Shown piece by piece: positions 14,864-22,293 of a stretch of 24,071 nt of DNA (the first letter of the stretch is position 1; every line of letters begins with the position of its first letter). The position numbers were made by a program, and so were the translations under genes. The DNA is taken from contig DATDGR010000305.1 of NCBI GenBank assembly GCA_036521995.1, positions 1 to 24,071 of the forward strand, given 5' to 3'. The DNA comes from Gp13-AA77 sp036521995 (lineage in GTDB: Bacteria > Acidobacteriota > Terriglobia > UBA7540). A model generated the notes under the pieces. It ran no database searches. It was not told where the DNA came from and worked only from the letters and a program-made list of their open reading frames with translations.

Positions 14864-15382
14864 ATGGCAACCCGAACGAGGCTGGCTCGCGTTTTGGGCA
14901 TCGACCCCGGCTTGAACGTCACGGGTTACGGCGTGATCGAGTACCGCGGCCGCGAAGCGAAACTAATCGAGGCTGGGGTGATTCGTCTGCCCAGAGCCAG
15001 TAATGGCACTCTGGCGGCTCGCTTGGAGCGGCTCTTCGAGAGCGTGCGCGAGGTAATCGACGAGTTTCAGCCGGATAAGGTCTGCCTGGAGGAAGTCTAC
15101 AGCCACGCCGATTACCCACGCACCGCCATCCTGATGGGACACGCGCGCGGCGTGATCTGCCTGGCGGCCCGCATGGCGAACGTCAGTGTGGTGAGCCTGC
15201 CGGCCAAACGCATCAAGCAGGCGGTAACGGGCAACGGCAATGCCAGTAAATTGCAAGTGCAGCGCGCGGTGCAGCACCATTTTTCCCTGGACGGCGTCCC
15301 GCATCCACCTGACGTGGCTGACGCGCTGGCGGCGGCGCTGTGCTACGTTCATTCCTTGCGTGAGAATGCGGCGCACACGTAG
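14864..15382 (+). CDS. ruvC: Crossover junction endodeoxyribonuclease RuvC
   Basis: A 172-residue protein of normal RuvC length. RuvC resolves Holliday junctions by symmetric nicking in complex with RuvAB. The RNase H-like catalytic acids are visible: Asp14 in VLGIDPGLNVTGYG, Glu76 in VCLEEVYSHADYPRTAI, and Asp150/Asp153 in PPDVADALAAALCYVH. The basic loop AKRIKQAVTGNGNASKLQVQ is also intact. ATG 14864 has no Shine-Dalgarno but has a -10-like TACAAT close upstream. It is followed not by ruvA directly but by about 200 bp containing an unrelated gene fragment. Confidence 0.95.
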   Translation: MATRTRLARVLGIDPGLNVTGYGVIEYRGREAKLIEAGVIRLPRASNGTLAARLERLFESVREVIDEFQPDKVCLEEVYSHADYPRTAILMGHARGVICLAARMANVSVVSLPAKRIKQAVTGNGNASKLQVQRAVQHHFSLDGVPHPPDVADALAAALCYVHSLRENAAHT

Positions 15383-15408
15383 GCGCTGCTGGCCGCGACA
15401 CTTGGGGC

Positions 15409-15525
15409 TGCGGGTCGGTGATTGACCACGATGGCCGGTTCGACGACGTGGAGGAGAACCTCACCTGGATGATGCGCTTCCCTTCGGGTGTGCTGGCCAG
15501 TTGCCACGCCAGCTACGGCTCGCCA
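15409..15525 (+). pseudogene. Gfo/Idh/MocA-family oxidoreductase fragment between ruvC and ruvA
   Basis: In the frame that includes GTG 15418 the sequence reads IDHDGRFDDVEENLTWMMRF, then PSGVLASCHASYGSPS. This resembles one strand-and-turn segment of the C-terminal domain of Gfo/Idh/MocA NAD(P)-dependent oxidoreductases ('...f..vEe...f.lrFpsGvlAs...sYg...'). Only about 35 residues are recognisable; there is no Rossmann domain, and the downstream sequence does not continue the family. It is therefore a gene scrap. It sits in the roughly 200-bp gap between ruvC and ruvA, where nothing else codes. Confidence 0.5.
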
Positions 15526-15589
15526 AGCTGGGGACCGTCTGGCGTAGGTTTTCTGGAGAAAGCCTGCCGGTGTTCCGCTATCGAGACCC

Positions 15590-16240
15590 ATGATCTCCGA
15601 AATCACAGGCGAAGTGCTCTATGACCGCATCCGGCGCAATGCCTTGCTGGTGCGCGTCAACGCGCTCTGCTACGAAGTGCTGGTGCCCTCCGGCATCGTG
15701 TCGCGTCTGCGCCAGACCCCGCCGGACGAGCGGCCAAACCCGCTGACGTTTTACACCATCTACTATATTGACGGCGGGCTCGGCGGCGGTCACCTGACGC
15801 CCAAGCTGGTAGGCTTTCTCGATCCGTTAGACCGGGAGTTCTTCGAGAGCTTTACCACCGTGCCGGGTGTCGGCTTTGCCAAGGCGCTGAAGTGTCTCAT
15901 TCGCCCCATGAACGAGATCGCCCAGGCCATCGAGCGCGGAGACGCGCGCTTCCTCCAGGAACTGCCGGGCATCGGTCCCAAAATGGCCGAGCGCATCGGC
16001 ACGGAACTTCGGGGTAAAATGGCTAAGTTCGCCCTCGCCCGGAGCGAAGCGCCTCTCTCGGTGGAGCAGGAGACGGACAGCGAGCTGCGCCTGGAAGCCC
16101 TGCAGGTGCTGCAGCAGCTCGAGTACTCGCACGGCGAGGCACAGCGCATGGTGGCGGATATCTTCAGTCGCCAGAAGCACTTGAAGAGTGTGGAGGAATT
16201 CCTGAAGAGGGTGTTCGAGCAGAAGCAGTCAGGAGGCTGA
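15590..16240 (+). CDS. ruvA: Holliday junction branch migration protein RuvA (divergent)
   Basis: A 216-residue protein, slightly longer than the usual ~200. Domain I (OB fold) reads MISEITGEVLYDRIRRNALL and VRVNALCYEVLVPSG. An unusual glycine-rich insertion, IYYIDGGLGGGHLTPKLVGF, replaces the usual short 'hlvvREDa..LyGF' segment. Two helix-hairpin-helix motifs follow, VPGVGFAKALKCL and LPGIGPKMAERIGTEL, and a C-terminal three-helix domain III (LEALQVLQQLEYSHGEAQRMV), which contacts RuvB. RuvA holds the junction for RuvB-driven branch migration. The REDA segment with the acidic pin is not recognisable. It starts after a spacer with a gene fragment, and its ribosome binding site is weak. Confidence 0.85.
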   Translation: MISEITGEVLYDRIRRNALLVRVNALCYEVLVPSGIVSRLRQTPPDERPNPLTFYTIYYIDGGLGGGHLTPKLVGFLDPLDREFFESFTTVPGVGFAKALKCLIRPMNEIAQAIERGDARFLQELPGIGPKMAERIGTELRGKMAKFALARSEAPLSVEQETDSELRLEALQVLQQLEYSHGEAQRMVADIFSRQKHLKSVEEFLKRVFEQKQSGG

Positions 16241-16266
16241 GGGCTTGCTGACACCAAGAAGATGTG

Positions 16267-16316
16267 TTTTGAGGAAACGAACCCGTCATGTTGTTGAAAA
16301 TAAAGGATAGATTTCA
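16267..16316 (+). repeat. Direct repeat copy 1 (ruvA-ruvB spacer)
   Basis: The first 22 bases (16267-16288), TTTTGAGGAAACGAACCC followed by GTCA, are identical to 16426-16447. The next ~28 bases are similar but diverged (TTGTTGAAAATAAAGG here, TTATTGAAAACAAACGG there). The copies lie 159 bp apart in the same orientation. Such units are probably dispersed genomic repeats. Confidence 0.65.
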
Positions 16317-16352
16317 AGGCGCCCGCTTTGTTCTGGCCGGAACCGATCTGGA

Positions 16353-16369
16353 TTCCCGCCTCCGCGGGA
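16353..16369. repeat. Short palindromic element of the ATTCCCGC..GCGGGA type
   Basis: GATTCCCGCCTCCGCGGGAG contains CCCGC-CTCC-GCGGG, a 5-bp GC stem with a 4-nt loop. This resembles the widely dispersed 'GATTCCCGC...GCGGGAATGAC' small repeats known in several bacterial groups. It could form a transcript hairpin, but no T-run follows. Confidence 0.4.
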
Positions 16370-16425
16370 GTGACTATCGGTGGAGCCTTTTACTTTGAAC
16401 TTTCGACTTCAACCCTCGACTGCTT

Positions 16426-16475
16426 TTTTGAGGAAACGAACCCGTCAACTTATTGAAAACAAACGGTCGATGTCA
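16426..16475 (+). repeat. Direct repeat copy 2 (ruvA-ruvB spacer)
   Basis: Second copy of the ~50-bp direct repeat described at 16267-16316, with a perfectly conserved 22-bp core at 16426-16447. The following TTATTGAAAACAAACGG run ends near an AAATGAGGGTCGAC segment. Confidence 0.65.
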
Positions 16476-16639
16476 AAATGAGGGTCGACAAATGGGTCAA
16501 AACGAGGTCCCAAATGACCAAAATCGGCCCAAACGGAGCCTCATTTCGTACGTCTTGACCAGCCACGGAGGAGGGTCGAAACGCCCTGGACAGGTTCCAA
16601 CCATGGCTTGGGAAGCGCACGAGAGGCGGGCTTGACTGA

Positions 16640-17674
16640 ATGAGAGAGCGGTTGGTTTCGCCAAGTGTGATCTCGCAGGAAGACGAGAAGCTGAATCTCA
16701 CCCTGCGGCCCCCGACCCTGGCCGAGTACATCGGGCAGGCACGGCTCCGGGAGAAGCTCGAGATCGCTCTCGGTGCCGCCCGCCGCCGCGGGGAGGCTCT
16801 CGAACACACCCTGTTCTACGGCCCGCCAGGTCTCGGCAAGACGACGCTGGCCCACATCATCGCCCACGAGATGGGCGCCAAGATCGTGGTCAGCTCGGGA
16901 CCCACGCTCGAACGCACTGGCGACCTGATGGGAATCCTCACCAACCTGGGCGAGAACGACGTCTTCTTCATCGACGAGATTCACCGTCTGCCGGCCACGG
17001 TGGAAGAGTTCCTTTACCCGGCCATGGAGGACTTCAAAGTCGATTTCGTGCTCGACAAGGGCATGTTCGCCAAGACGGTCAATGTGCCGCTCAAGAAGTT
17101 CACCCTGGTGGGCGCTACCACTCGCGCCGGGAGCCTTTCGGCGCCGCTGCGCAACCGTTTCGGACTTTTTTATCACCTCGATTTCTACGTGGTCGAGGAG
17201 CTTCGGGAGATCGTGCTGCGGTCGGCGAAAATTCTGGGCATTGAAGTCGAATTTGACGGTGCCACCGAGATCGCGCGGCGCGCGCGGGGAACACCGCGCA
17301 TCGCCAATCGGCTGCTTCGCCGCGTTCGGGACTTCGCGGACGTCAAGGCCCAGGGGCAGATCACGGCGGAGGTGGCGCGGGCGGCTCTCCACCTCGAAGG
17401 CGTGGACGAAATCGGTCTTGACGACCTTGACCGCAGCTTCCTTTCCACTATCATCCGAGCCTACAAAGGTGGGCCAGTCGGAGTGGAAGCACTCTCGGCC
17501 ACTCTGAACGAAGAAGTGGAAACGCTGGTGGATATGGTGGAGCCGTATCTTCTGCAGCAGGGCTTCATCAGCCGCACCAAGAGCGGCCGCCGCGCCAACG
17601 ACGCCGCCTACCGGCATTTGAACGTGCCCCTGCCGGTGGGGACCGCGGCGCCGCTGTTCGAACGCGTCGAGTGA
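16640..17674 (+). CDS. ruvB: Holliday junction branch migration DNA helicase RuvB
   Basis: A 344-residue AAA+ ATPase of the usual RuvB length that, with RuvA, drives branch migration. Signature elements in order are LRPPTLAEYIGQ at about residue 22, Walker A GPPGLGKTT (61-69), Walker B FFIDEIHRL (DEIH 112-115), sensor 1 GATTRAGSLSAPLRNRFG with the arginine finger, sensor 2 ARGTPRIANRLLRRVRD, and the C-terminal winged-helix region with GGPVGVEALS and RRANDAAYRHL. The start is ATG 16640, with GAGAGG about 13 nt upstream. It is separated from ruvA by 399 bp of repeat-bearing DNA and followed 27 bp later by an EEP-family gene. Confidence 0.96.
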   Translation: MRERLVSPSVISQEDEKLNLTLRPPTLAEYIGQARLREKLEIALGAARRRGEALEHTLFYGPPGLGKTTLAHIIAHEMGAKIVVSSGPTLERTGDLMGILTNLGENDVFFIDEIHRLPATVEEFLYPAMEDFKVDFVLDKGMFAKTVNVPLKKFTLVGATTRAGSLSAPLRNRFGLFYHLDFYVVEELREIVLRSAKILGIEVEFDGATEIARRARGTPRIANRLLRRVRDFADVKAQGQITAEVARAALHLEGVDEIGLDDLDRSFLSTIIRAYKGGPVGVEALSATLNEEVETLVDMVEPYLLQQGFISRTKSGRRANDAAYRHLNVPLPVGTAAPLFERVE

Positions 17675-17701
17675 GAAGGAAGAACCTGCCGTTCTGACTG
17701 C

Positions 17702-18982
17702 ATGATCGCCAGGGGCAGGAGTGAGGGCTGCTTGAAGGCAGAAGTCGAATCTGCGGCGGCTGGTGCGGGTCGAGGCCAGGGCTATTCCCCGCCCGGATCG
17801 AGTCTCCCGATCGAGGAGACCCACCGGCTGATCCGTGAGGAGATCCGGCCTCACCTCGATGAGCTGAGGCTGTGCCCATCGACCCGGGCGCTGCTCGCGA
17901 GCCCCGTTTATCAGGGGCTGGAACCGGCAATTCGCACGGTGCTCGATACCCCGGAGGTGGGCGGCTTCAGCCGCGGAAAGGCTCCGGCGCGGCCCCGCTA
18001 CCGCTTCGTGGCCTGGAATCTGGAACGTGGCTTGGAGCTCAACGCCCAGATCGAGGCCTTCCACTCGCATCCTTACTTGAGCGCGGCCGATGTTCTGCTG
18101 CTCACCGAGACCGATCTCGGCATGGCGCGTACGCAGAATCGCCATGTCGCTCAGGAGATCGCGCGCGCCTTGGGCTTTTCTTATGCTTTTGTGCCTTGCT
18201 ACCTGAACCTCGCCAAGGGTGCCGGGCTGGAATATCACGCCGAGGGCGAAAACGATCTCGGCCTGCACGGCAATGCGGTGCTCAGCCGGTATCCGCTGCG
18301 GCGGGCTCGAGGAATCTTCCTGAAAAATGGTATCGACAAGATGAAGGGCCGCGAAAAGCGGTTGGGGCGCCAGGCAGCGGTGGTCGCCGAAGTAGACTTT
18401 CCGAATTTCCGGGTCACGGCCGTGTCGACCCATCTGGATGCGAACTCCAGCCAGCGCCACCGCGCCAGCCAGATGCGGGACATTCTCGATGGGCTCGATC
18501 ACGCCGGTGCCGGCCTCCCGGTGATCCTGGGCGGCGACTGGAACACCACGACCTACAATTCCTCGACGCCGGCCTGGGCCATTGCGGGTTTTTGGCTGCG
18601 CGTGTTGATGGGCGTGGACAACGTCATCAACAACCACTATCTGCATCCTTACAACCGGTTCGAGAAGGATCTCTTCCGCAGTCTGGAACGGCGCGGTTTT
18701 GACTATCGCGCCTGCAACGTAGTCGGAGAGCGCACGGGAGGCTACGACGCCGGCTGCTTCAAGACTCGCCAGAACCTGGGTGAGTGGGTTCCGAGCTGGT
18801 GCTTTGCCTGCGTGCGCTGGTCGTTGCGGAACCACGGCGGCCGCTGTCCCATCAAGATCGACTGGTTTGCCACCCGAGGCGTGCGCGCCGAGAGCCCGGT
18901 GGTGATTCACGAGCTGCGCGAAGACCGCCCGGTGCCGCTGTCGGACCACGATCCCATCGGGATGGACGTGGTGGCGAATTGA
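17702..18982 (+). CDS. Endonuclease/exonuclease/phosphatase (EEP) family protein
   Basis: A 426-residue protein with a complete EEP (DNase I-like) domain preceded by about 95 residues of family-unknown sequence (IEETHRLIREEIRPHLDELR through PVYQGLEPAIRTVLD). Catalytic elements are visible: VAWNLERGLE near residue 100, LLTETDLGM near 132, STHLDANSSQRHR near 240, GGDWNTTTYN near 276 and the final SDHDPIGMDVV near 413. The family hydrolyses phosphodiesters or phosphomonoesters of nucleic acids, inositol phosphates or lipids; the substrate is not identifiable. No signal peptide. Placement 27 bp after ruvB and 1 bp before folK indicates co-transcription. The start is uncertain: ATG 17702 lacks a clear Shine-Dalgarno, and TTG 17735, which follows GAGGG, is an alternative. 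Confidence 0.8.
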   Translation: MIARGRSEGCLKAEVESAAAGAGRGQGYSPPGSSLPIEETHRLIREEIRPHLDELRLCPSTRALLASPVYQGLEPAIRTVLDTPEVGGFSRGKAPARPRYRFVAWNLERGLELNAQIEAFHSHPYLSAADVLLLTETDLGMARTQNRHVAQEIARALGFSYAFVPCYLNLAKGAGLEYHAEGENDLGLHGNAVLSRYPLRRARGIFLKNGIDKMKGREKRLGRQAAVVAEVDFPNFRVTAVSTHLDANSSQRHRASQMRDILDGLDHAGAGLPVILGGDWNTTTYNSSTPAWAIAGFWLRVLMGVDNVINNHYLHPYNRFEKDLFRSLERRGFDYRACNVVGERTGGYDAGCFKTRQNLGEWVPSWCFACVRWSLRNHGGRCPIKIDWFATRGVRAESPVVIHELREDRPVPLSDHDPIGMDVVAN

Positions 18983-18983
18983 G

Positions 18984-19517
18984 ATGGTGCGCCGCAAGCA
19001 TGTTTATCTCTCGCTGGGCTCGAACCTGGGGCGCCGCGAAGCGAACATCAGCACGGCCCTGGCCAAGCTGGCCGGCCAGGGTGTCGAGGTGGTGCGCGTG
19101 TCGTCGTGGTATCGCACCGAACCTGTAGGCTATACGGCTCAGCCTTGGTTTCTGAACTGCGTGGTCGAGACGGCGACGGGCCTGATGCCCTTACAGTTGC
19201 TGAAGCGGTGCCAGGCGATCGAACGCGAGCTGGGCCGCAAGCACGGAACGCGCAACGGGCCGCGTCCTGTCGACATTGACATTTTGTTGTACGACAGTGT
19301 GATGATCCACTCACCAGAATTGACGATTCCGCATCCACGCATGGCGGAGCGACGGTTTGTCCTGGTTCCACTCAGTGAAATCGCCCCTGACGCGGAGCAT
19401 CCCGTCATGCGGCAAAGCATGTCACAGATGTTGAAGGAGACTCCGGACCGGAGCCAGGTGGTGAGGCTGAAGCCCGAAGAAAATGAAGAACAACGAAATC
19501 CTGACACTGACGACTGA
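18984..19517 (+). CDS. folK: 2-amino-4-hydroxy-6-hydroxymethyldihydropteridine diphosphokinase
   Basis: A 177-residue HPPK, which transfers pyrophosphate from ATP to hydroxymethyldihydropterin in folate biosynthesis. Visible motifs are YLSLGSNLGRREANI, SSWYRTEPVGY, QPWFLNCVVE, GPRPVDIDILLYD with the Mg-binding Asp pair, and the HPRMAERRFVLVPLSEIAP segment. The acidic tail (KPEENEEQRNPDTDD) is low-complexity and probably disordered. It starts 1 bp after the EEP stop codon and is followed 20 bp later by a deoxynucleoside kinase gene, so the three genes probably form one transcript with ruvB. No dihydropteroate synthase or aldolase is in the window. Confidence 0.94.
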   Translation: MVRRKHVYLSLGSNLGRREANISTALAKLAGQGVEVVRVSSWYRTEPVGYTAQPWFLNCVVETATGLMPLQLLKRCQAIERELGRKHGTRNGPRPVDIDILLYDSVMIHSPELTIPHPRMAERRFVLVPLSEIAPDAEHPVMRQSMSQMLKETPDRSQVVRLKPEENEEQRNPDTDD

Positions 19518-19537
19518 GAACTGGCAACTTTCCTTAA

Positions 19538-20203
19538 ATGTCCGATCCTGCCGATTACGATCCGCCGCGTTTCATCGCCATTGAAGGTCCGATGCGCGTG
19601 GGCAAGAGCAGCCTGACGCAGCTCCTGGCCGGGCGGCTCGGCGCGGCCTGCCTGAGCGACGTCGAAGACAACCCCTTTCTCGATCGCTTCTACGGTGGGC
19701 AGCCGGGCTCCGGGTTCGCGGCTCAGCTTTACTTCCTGATGGAGCGCTTCAAGCAGTGGCGCGCCCTGGATCTGGCGAGCACGGCGCATCGGCTGGTCAT
19801 CTGTGATTACCTCTTCGCGAAAGACAAGATCTACGCCTATCTCAACCTGAGCGACGCTGAATTGGGCCTCTACGAGCAGTACTACGGGATGCTCGCCGAT
19901 CAGGTGCCCTTTCCTGATCTGGTGATATACTTACAAGCGAAGCCGGAGACACTGAGGACGCGAATTGGCCTTAAGAACGTGGCCATGGAGCACCAAGTCT
20001 CCGACGAGTACTTGGAAGAGCTGGTGCAAGCGTACGACCACTTCTTCCATCATTACAAGTCGAGCGACCTGCTGGTGGTGGAAGCGTCCGAGATGGATTT
20101 TGTCCACCGGAACCGGGACCTTGAAGAGCTGCTCAAGCGGCTCCGCCAGCCGGTGCGTGGTACGCAGTACTTTTTGCCGCTTAGATCTGCCGACGCGGAC
20201 TGA
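19538..20203 (+). CDS. Deoxynucleoside kinase family protein (deoxyadenosine/deoxyguanosine kinase-like)
   Basis: A 221-residue dNK family kinase that phosphorylates deoxynucleosides for salvage. The P-loop is EGPMRVGKSS near residue 17. It is followed by DVEDNPFLDRFY (the usual 'E...NPfl..FY' substrate segment), FLMERFKQW, the DRS-like ICDYLFAKDKIYA, and the LID-type RIGLKNVAMEHQVSDEYLEE. The loss of the classic 'DRS' to 'DYL' occurs in bacterial dAK/dGK-type members. Specificity (dA, dG or dC) cannot be decided. ATG 19538 has no Shine-Dalgarno, so translation may depend on the preceding gene. The folK-dNK order has been seen in other bacteria (from general knowledge), consistent with a conserved cluster. 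Confidence 0.87.
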   Translation: MSDPADYDPPRFIAIEGPMRVGKSSLTQLLAGRLGAACLSDVEDNPFLDRFYGGQPGSGFAAQLYFLMERFKQWRALDLASTAHRLVICDYLFAKDKIYAYLNLSDAELGLYEQYYGMLADQVPFPDLVIYLQAKPETLRTRIGLKNVAMEHQVSDEYLEELVQAYDHFFHHYKSSDLLVVEASEMDFVHRNRDLEELLKRLRQPVRGTQYFLPLRSADAD

Positions 20204-20427
20204 GACGGGCTGCAGGTTGGAAACAAGACTGGCAAGTTTCAGGCCCTCTCCGTCCGGATGAACGAAGGCTCTCTCGAGCCCTCAGCCGCGCGTCTCGCGA
20301 GCGGCGGCCTTTCGATCCGGTACTGAGAGGGTCTGCTGCTTTTCCGGTCGTCGGTTGGCAGGAATCGGTGGTCGGCCACTTGACCGGCAACCGGGACCGG
20401 CAAACATTCTATCTTTTGGAGGCCGCC
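20204..20427. other. Intergenic region upstream of panB
   Basis: No gene is supported in these 224 bp. A hairpin with GCCGC-GCG-TCT-CGC-GA-GCGGC lies at about 20286-20306, followed by GGCCTTTCG, a weak candidate terminator of the ruvB-folK-dNK transcript. Further on is a run rich in TCGG/GGTCGG units, then a strong TGGAGG ribosome binding site for panB. Confidence 0.4.
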
Positions 20428-21291
20428 ATGGACCCCGCTTTTGAGGCCGTGAGCAAAATCACTGCTCCTCTCATCCTTGACCGCAAGCTGCGCGGCGCAC
20501 GCATTACCTGTCTAACCGCCTACGATTACCCGACGGCACGTCTGGTGGACGAAGCCGGCATCGACATGATCCTGGTGGGCGATTCCCTGGCCCAGACAGT
20601 GCTAGGCTACGACTCGACGGTCCCCGTGACCGTTGAGGAGATGCTGCACCATTTGAAGGCCGTGCGCCGGGCGGTGCGGAGGGCGCTGCTCATCGGGGAC
20701 CTCCCCTTTGGTGCCTATCATTCCGAGCCGGCGCGAGCCTTGGAGACCAGTATCCGCTACTTGAAGGAGGGTGGGGCGGAAGCAGTGAAACTGGAGGGTG
20801 GGCGGCGTCGGGCGGACGTGATCCGCAAGCTGGTGGAGGCGGAAATTCCCGTGATGGCCCACATCGGCCTCACTCCGCAGTCGGTGCACAGTCAGGGCGG
20901 CTACCGGGTTCAAGGAAAGACGGTGGAATCAGCGGGCGAGATCCTGGCCGACGCGCAGGTGGTCGAGGACGCCGGTGCATTCGCCGTAGTTCTGGAGGGC
21001 GTGCCACGCGAGCTCGCCGCCACAATCACCCGGCACCTTCGCATCCCCACCATAGGGATCGGCGCAGGACCCGATTGCGACGGTCAGGTGCTGGTGCTGC
21101 ACGATCTGATCGGCCTCGGCTTTCAGCCGCCTGCCAAATTTGTGCGCCGGTACGCGGACGTCGCGGGGACCTTACGTCAGGCCCTGGCGCAGTACCGGCA
21201 GGACGTGCTGGCCGGAGACTATCCTGATGACCGGGAGAGTTATCATTGGCCCGAAGCCGTCCGGCAAGAATTTGACCGCGTGCGAACTTGA
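20428..21291 (+). CDS. panB: 3-methyl-2-oxobutanoate hydroxymethyltransferase
   Basis: A 287-residue (beta/alpha)8 enzyme that adds a hydroxymethyl group from methylene-tetrahydrofolate to ketoisovalerate in pantothenate synthesis. Landmarks are TAYDYPTARLVDEAG, VGDSLAQTVLGY with Asp52, IGDLPFGAY with Asp91, AVKLEGG with Lys121 and Glu123, MAHIGLTPQ, and the catalytic-type Glu190 in VVLEGVP, then TIGIGAGPDCDGQVLVLHD. ATG 20428 follows TGGAGG by 5 nt, a strong reason to choose it over earlier in-frame starts. panC follows 58 bp downstream. Confidence 0.96.
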   Translation: MDPAFEAVSKITAPLILDRKLRGARITCLTAYDYPTARLVDEAGIDMILVGDSLAQTVLGYDSTVPVTVEEMLHHLKAVRRAVRRALLIGDLPFGAYHSEPARALETSIRYLKEGGAEAVKLEGGRRRADVIRKLVEAEIPVMAHIGLTPQSVHSQGGYRVQGKTVESAGEILADAQVVEDAGAFAVVLEGVPRELAATITRHLRIPTIGIGAGPDCDGQVLVLHDLIGLGFQPPAKFVRRYADVAGTLRQALAQYRQDVLAGDYPDDRESYHWPEAVRQEFDRVRT

Positions 21292-21349
21292 GGAAAGCAT
21301 CCGGCCGCTTGAAGCCTACTTGTCGCTTGCTGACCGCTACCCGTTGCTG

Positions 21350-22264
21350 ATGCGACTCGTCACCTCAATCTCCGAAATGCAGACCCTCGGCCGCCATCTT
21401 CGCCGCCAGGACAGGATCATCACTCTGGTGCCCACCATGGGAGCTCTTCACGAAGGGCACCTGAGCCTGATGCGACGGGCCCAAGCCGAGGGCGATGCCC
21501 TGATCGTATCCATTTTCGTCAACCCTGCTCAGTTCGGTCCCAGCGAAGACTACACGTGCTATCCCCGCAACTTCGAGCGAGACCTCGAGCTACTGCAGCC
21601 GCTCGCTCTCGAGGCCGTGTTTGCGCCGGCGGAAGCCGAGATGTATCCCGCCGGCTTCGGCACTCGAGTGGAACCGCCTCCACTGGCCGCGCAACTCGAA
21701 GGCGCCGCCCGCCCCAGACACTTTCGCGGTGTGGGCACGGTGGTCCTGAAGCTGTTAAACATCGTCAGTCCCCATCTAGCCTACTTCGGTCAGAAGGACT
21801 TCCAGCAGGCAGTCGTGATTCGCCTGATGACGGACGACTTCAACCTCGACACCCGGATCGTCGTGTGTCCAACGGTGCGCGAGAAGGACGGGCTGGCCTT
21901 GAGTTCGCGCAACGCCTATCTTGTGGCTGAGGATCGGTGCGCCGCGACTACGCTCTACCGCAGCTTGCGCTGCGCGCAGGGGCTGTATCAGTCCGGTGAG
22001 GCTCGCGCCAGCGTCTTGCTCAGGGCGATGCGAGCCGTTCTTGAAGGAGAGCTCCGGGCGAAGCCAGATTATGTCGCGCTCGTCAAGGCGAGCACGATGG
22101 AGTCCGTCGAATGCGTGGCACCAGGCACCTTGGTGCTGGTGGCAGCCCGCATCGGCTCAGCGCGGCTGATCGACAACCTGATCTTGGGCCCCGCGGGAGC
22201 GTCAGATGAGAAGTTGCTCGAGCTTGCTTGGGGGGAGAGCGCGCTAGAGCATGAGGTAGCCTAG
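21350..22264 (+). CDS. panC: Pantothenate synthetase (pantoate--beta-alanine ligase)
   Basis: A 304-residue enzyme that adenylates pantoate and joins it to beta-alanine, acting after PanB. It contains the nucleotide motif VPTMGALHEGHLSL (HEGH at residues 34-37), VSIFVNPAQFGPSEDYTCYPR, RPRHFRGVGTVVLKLLNIV, YFGQKDFQQAVVIR, and REKDGLALSSRN with the catalytic-loop region. ATG 21350 is chosen because it gives the conventional N-terminus (MRLVTSISEMQTL) directly ahead of the first motif; no strong Shine-Dalgarno is visible. The frame is open upstream within panB but that part does not match the family. The C-terminus is slightly longer than the shortest family members. It converges on the bcp gene. 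Confidence 0.95.
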   Translation: MRLVTSISEMQTLGRHLRRQDRIITLVPTMGALHEGHLSLMRRAQAEGDALIVSIFVNPAQFGPSEDYTCYPRNFERDLELLQPLALEAVFAPAEAEMYPAGFGTRVEPPPLAAQLEGAARPRHFRGVGTVVLKLLNIVSPHLAYFGQKDFQQAVVIRLMTDDFNLDTRIVVCPTVREKDGLALSSRNAYLVAEDRCAATTLYRSLRCAQGLYQSGEARASVLLRAMRAVLEGELRAKPDYVALVKASTMESVECVAPGTLVLVAARIGSARLIDNLILGPAGASDEKLLELAWGESALEHEVA

Positions 22265-22293
22265 ATGGATACCGTAAGACCTCGGTCACATTC

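Larger units (their letters stand above)
16241..16639. other. 400-bp repeat-bearing spacer between ruvA and ruvB, no gene
   Basis: No convincing gene is present. The spacer holds a roughly 50-bp imperfect direct repeat in two copies, a short hairpin of the ATTCCCGC type, and a run at 16475-16560 with several near-repeats of AAATG(G/A) followed by GTC or ACC, together with an inverted pair AAATGAGG/CCTCATTT. An open frame at 16453-16635 has no ribosome binding site and repetitive composition. The T/A content differs visibly from the flanking genes. Confidence 0.5.

Noticed and set aside
16267..16447. Two direct repeats considered as a CRISPR array or attachment sites
   Set aside because: Only two imperfect copies with a 137-bp gap between the cores, no regular spacers, and no cas or integrase gene nearby.
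16541..18997. An 818-codon open frame on the minus strand opposite ruvB and the EEP gene
   Set aside because: It lies entirely antisense to two well-supported genes and its residues (rich in His, Arg, Gln and Gly) match no family; high GC produces such shadows.
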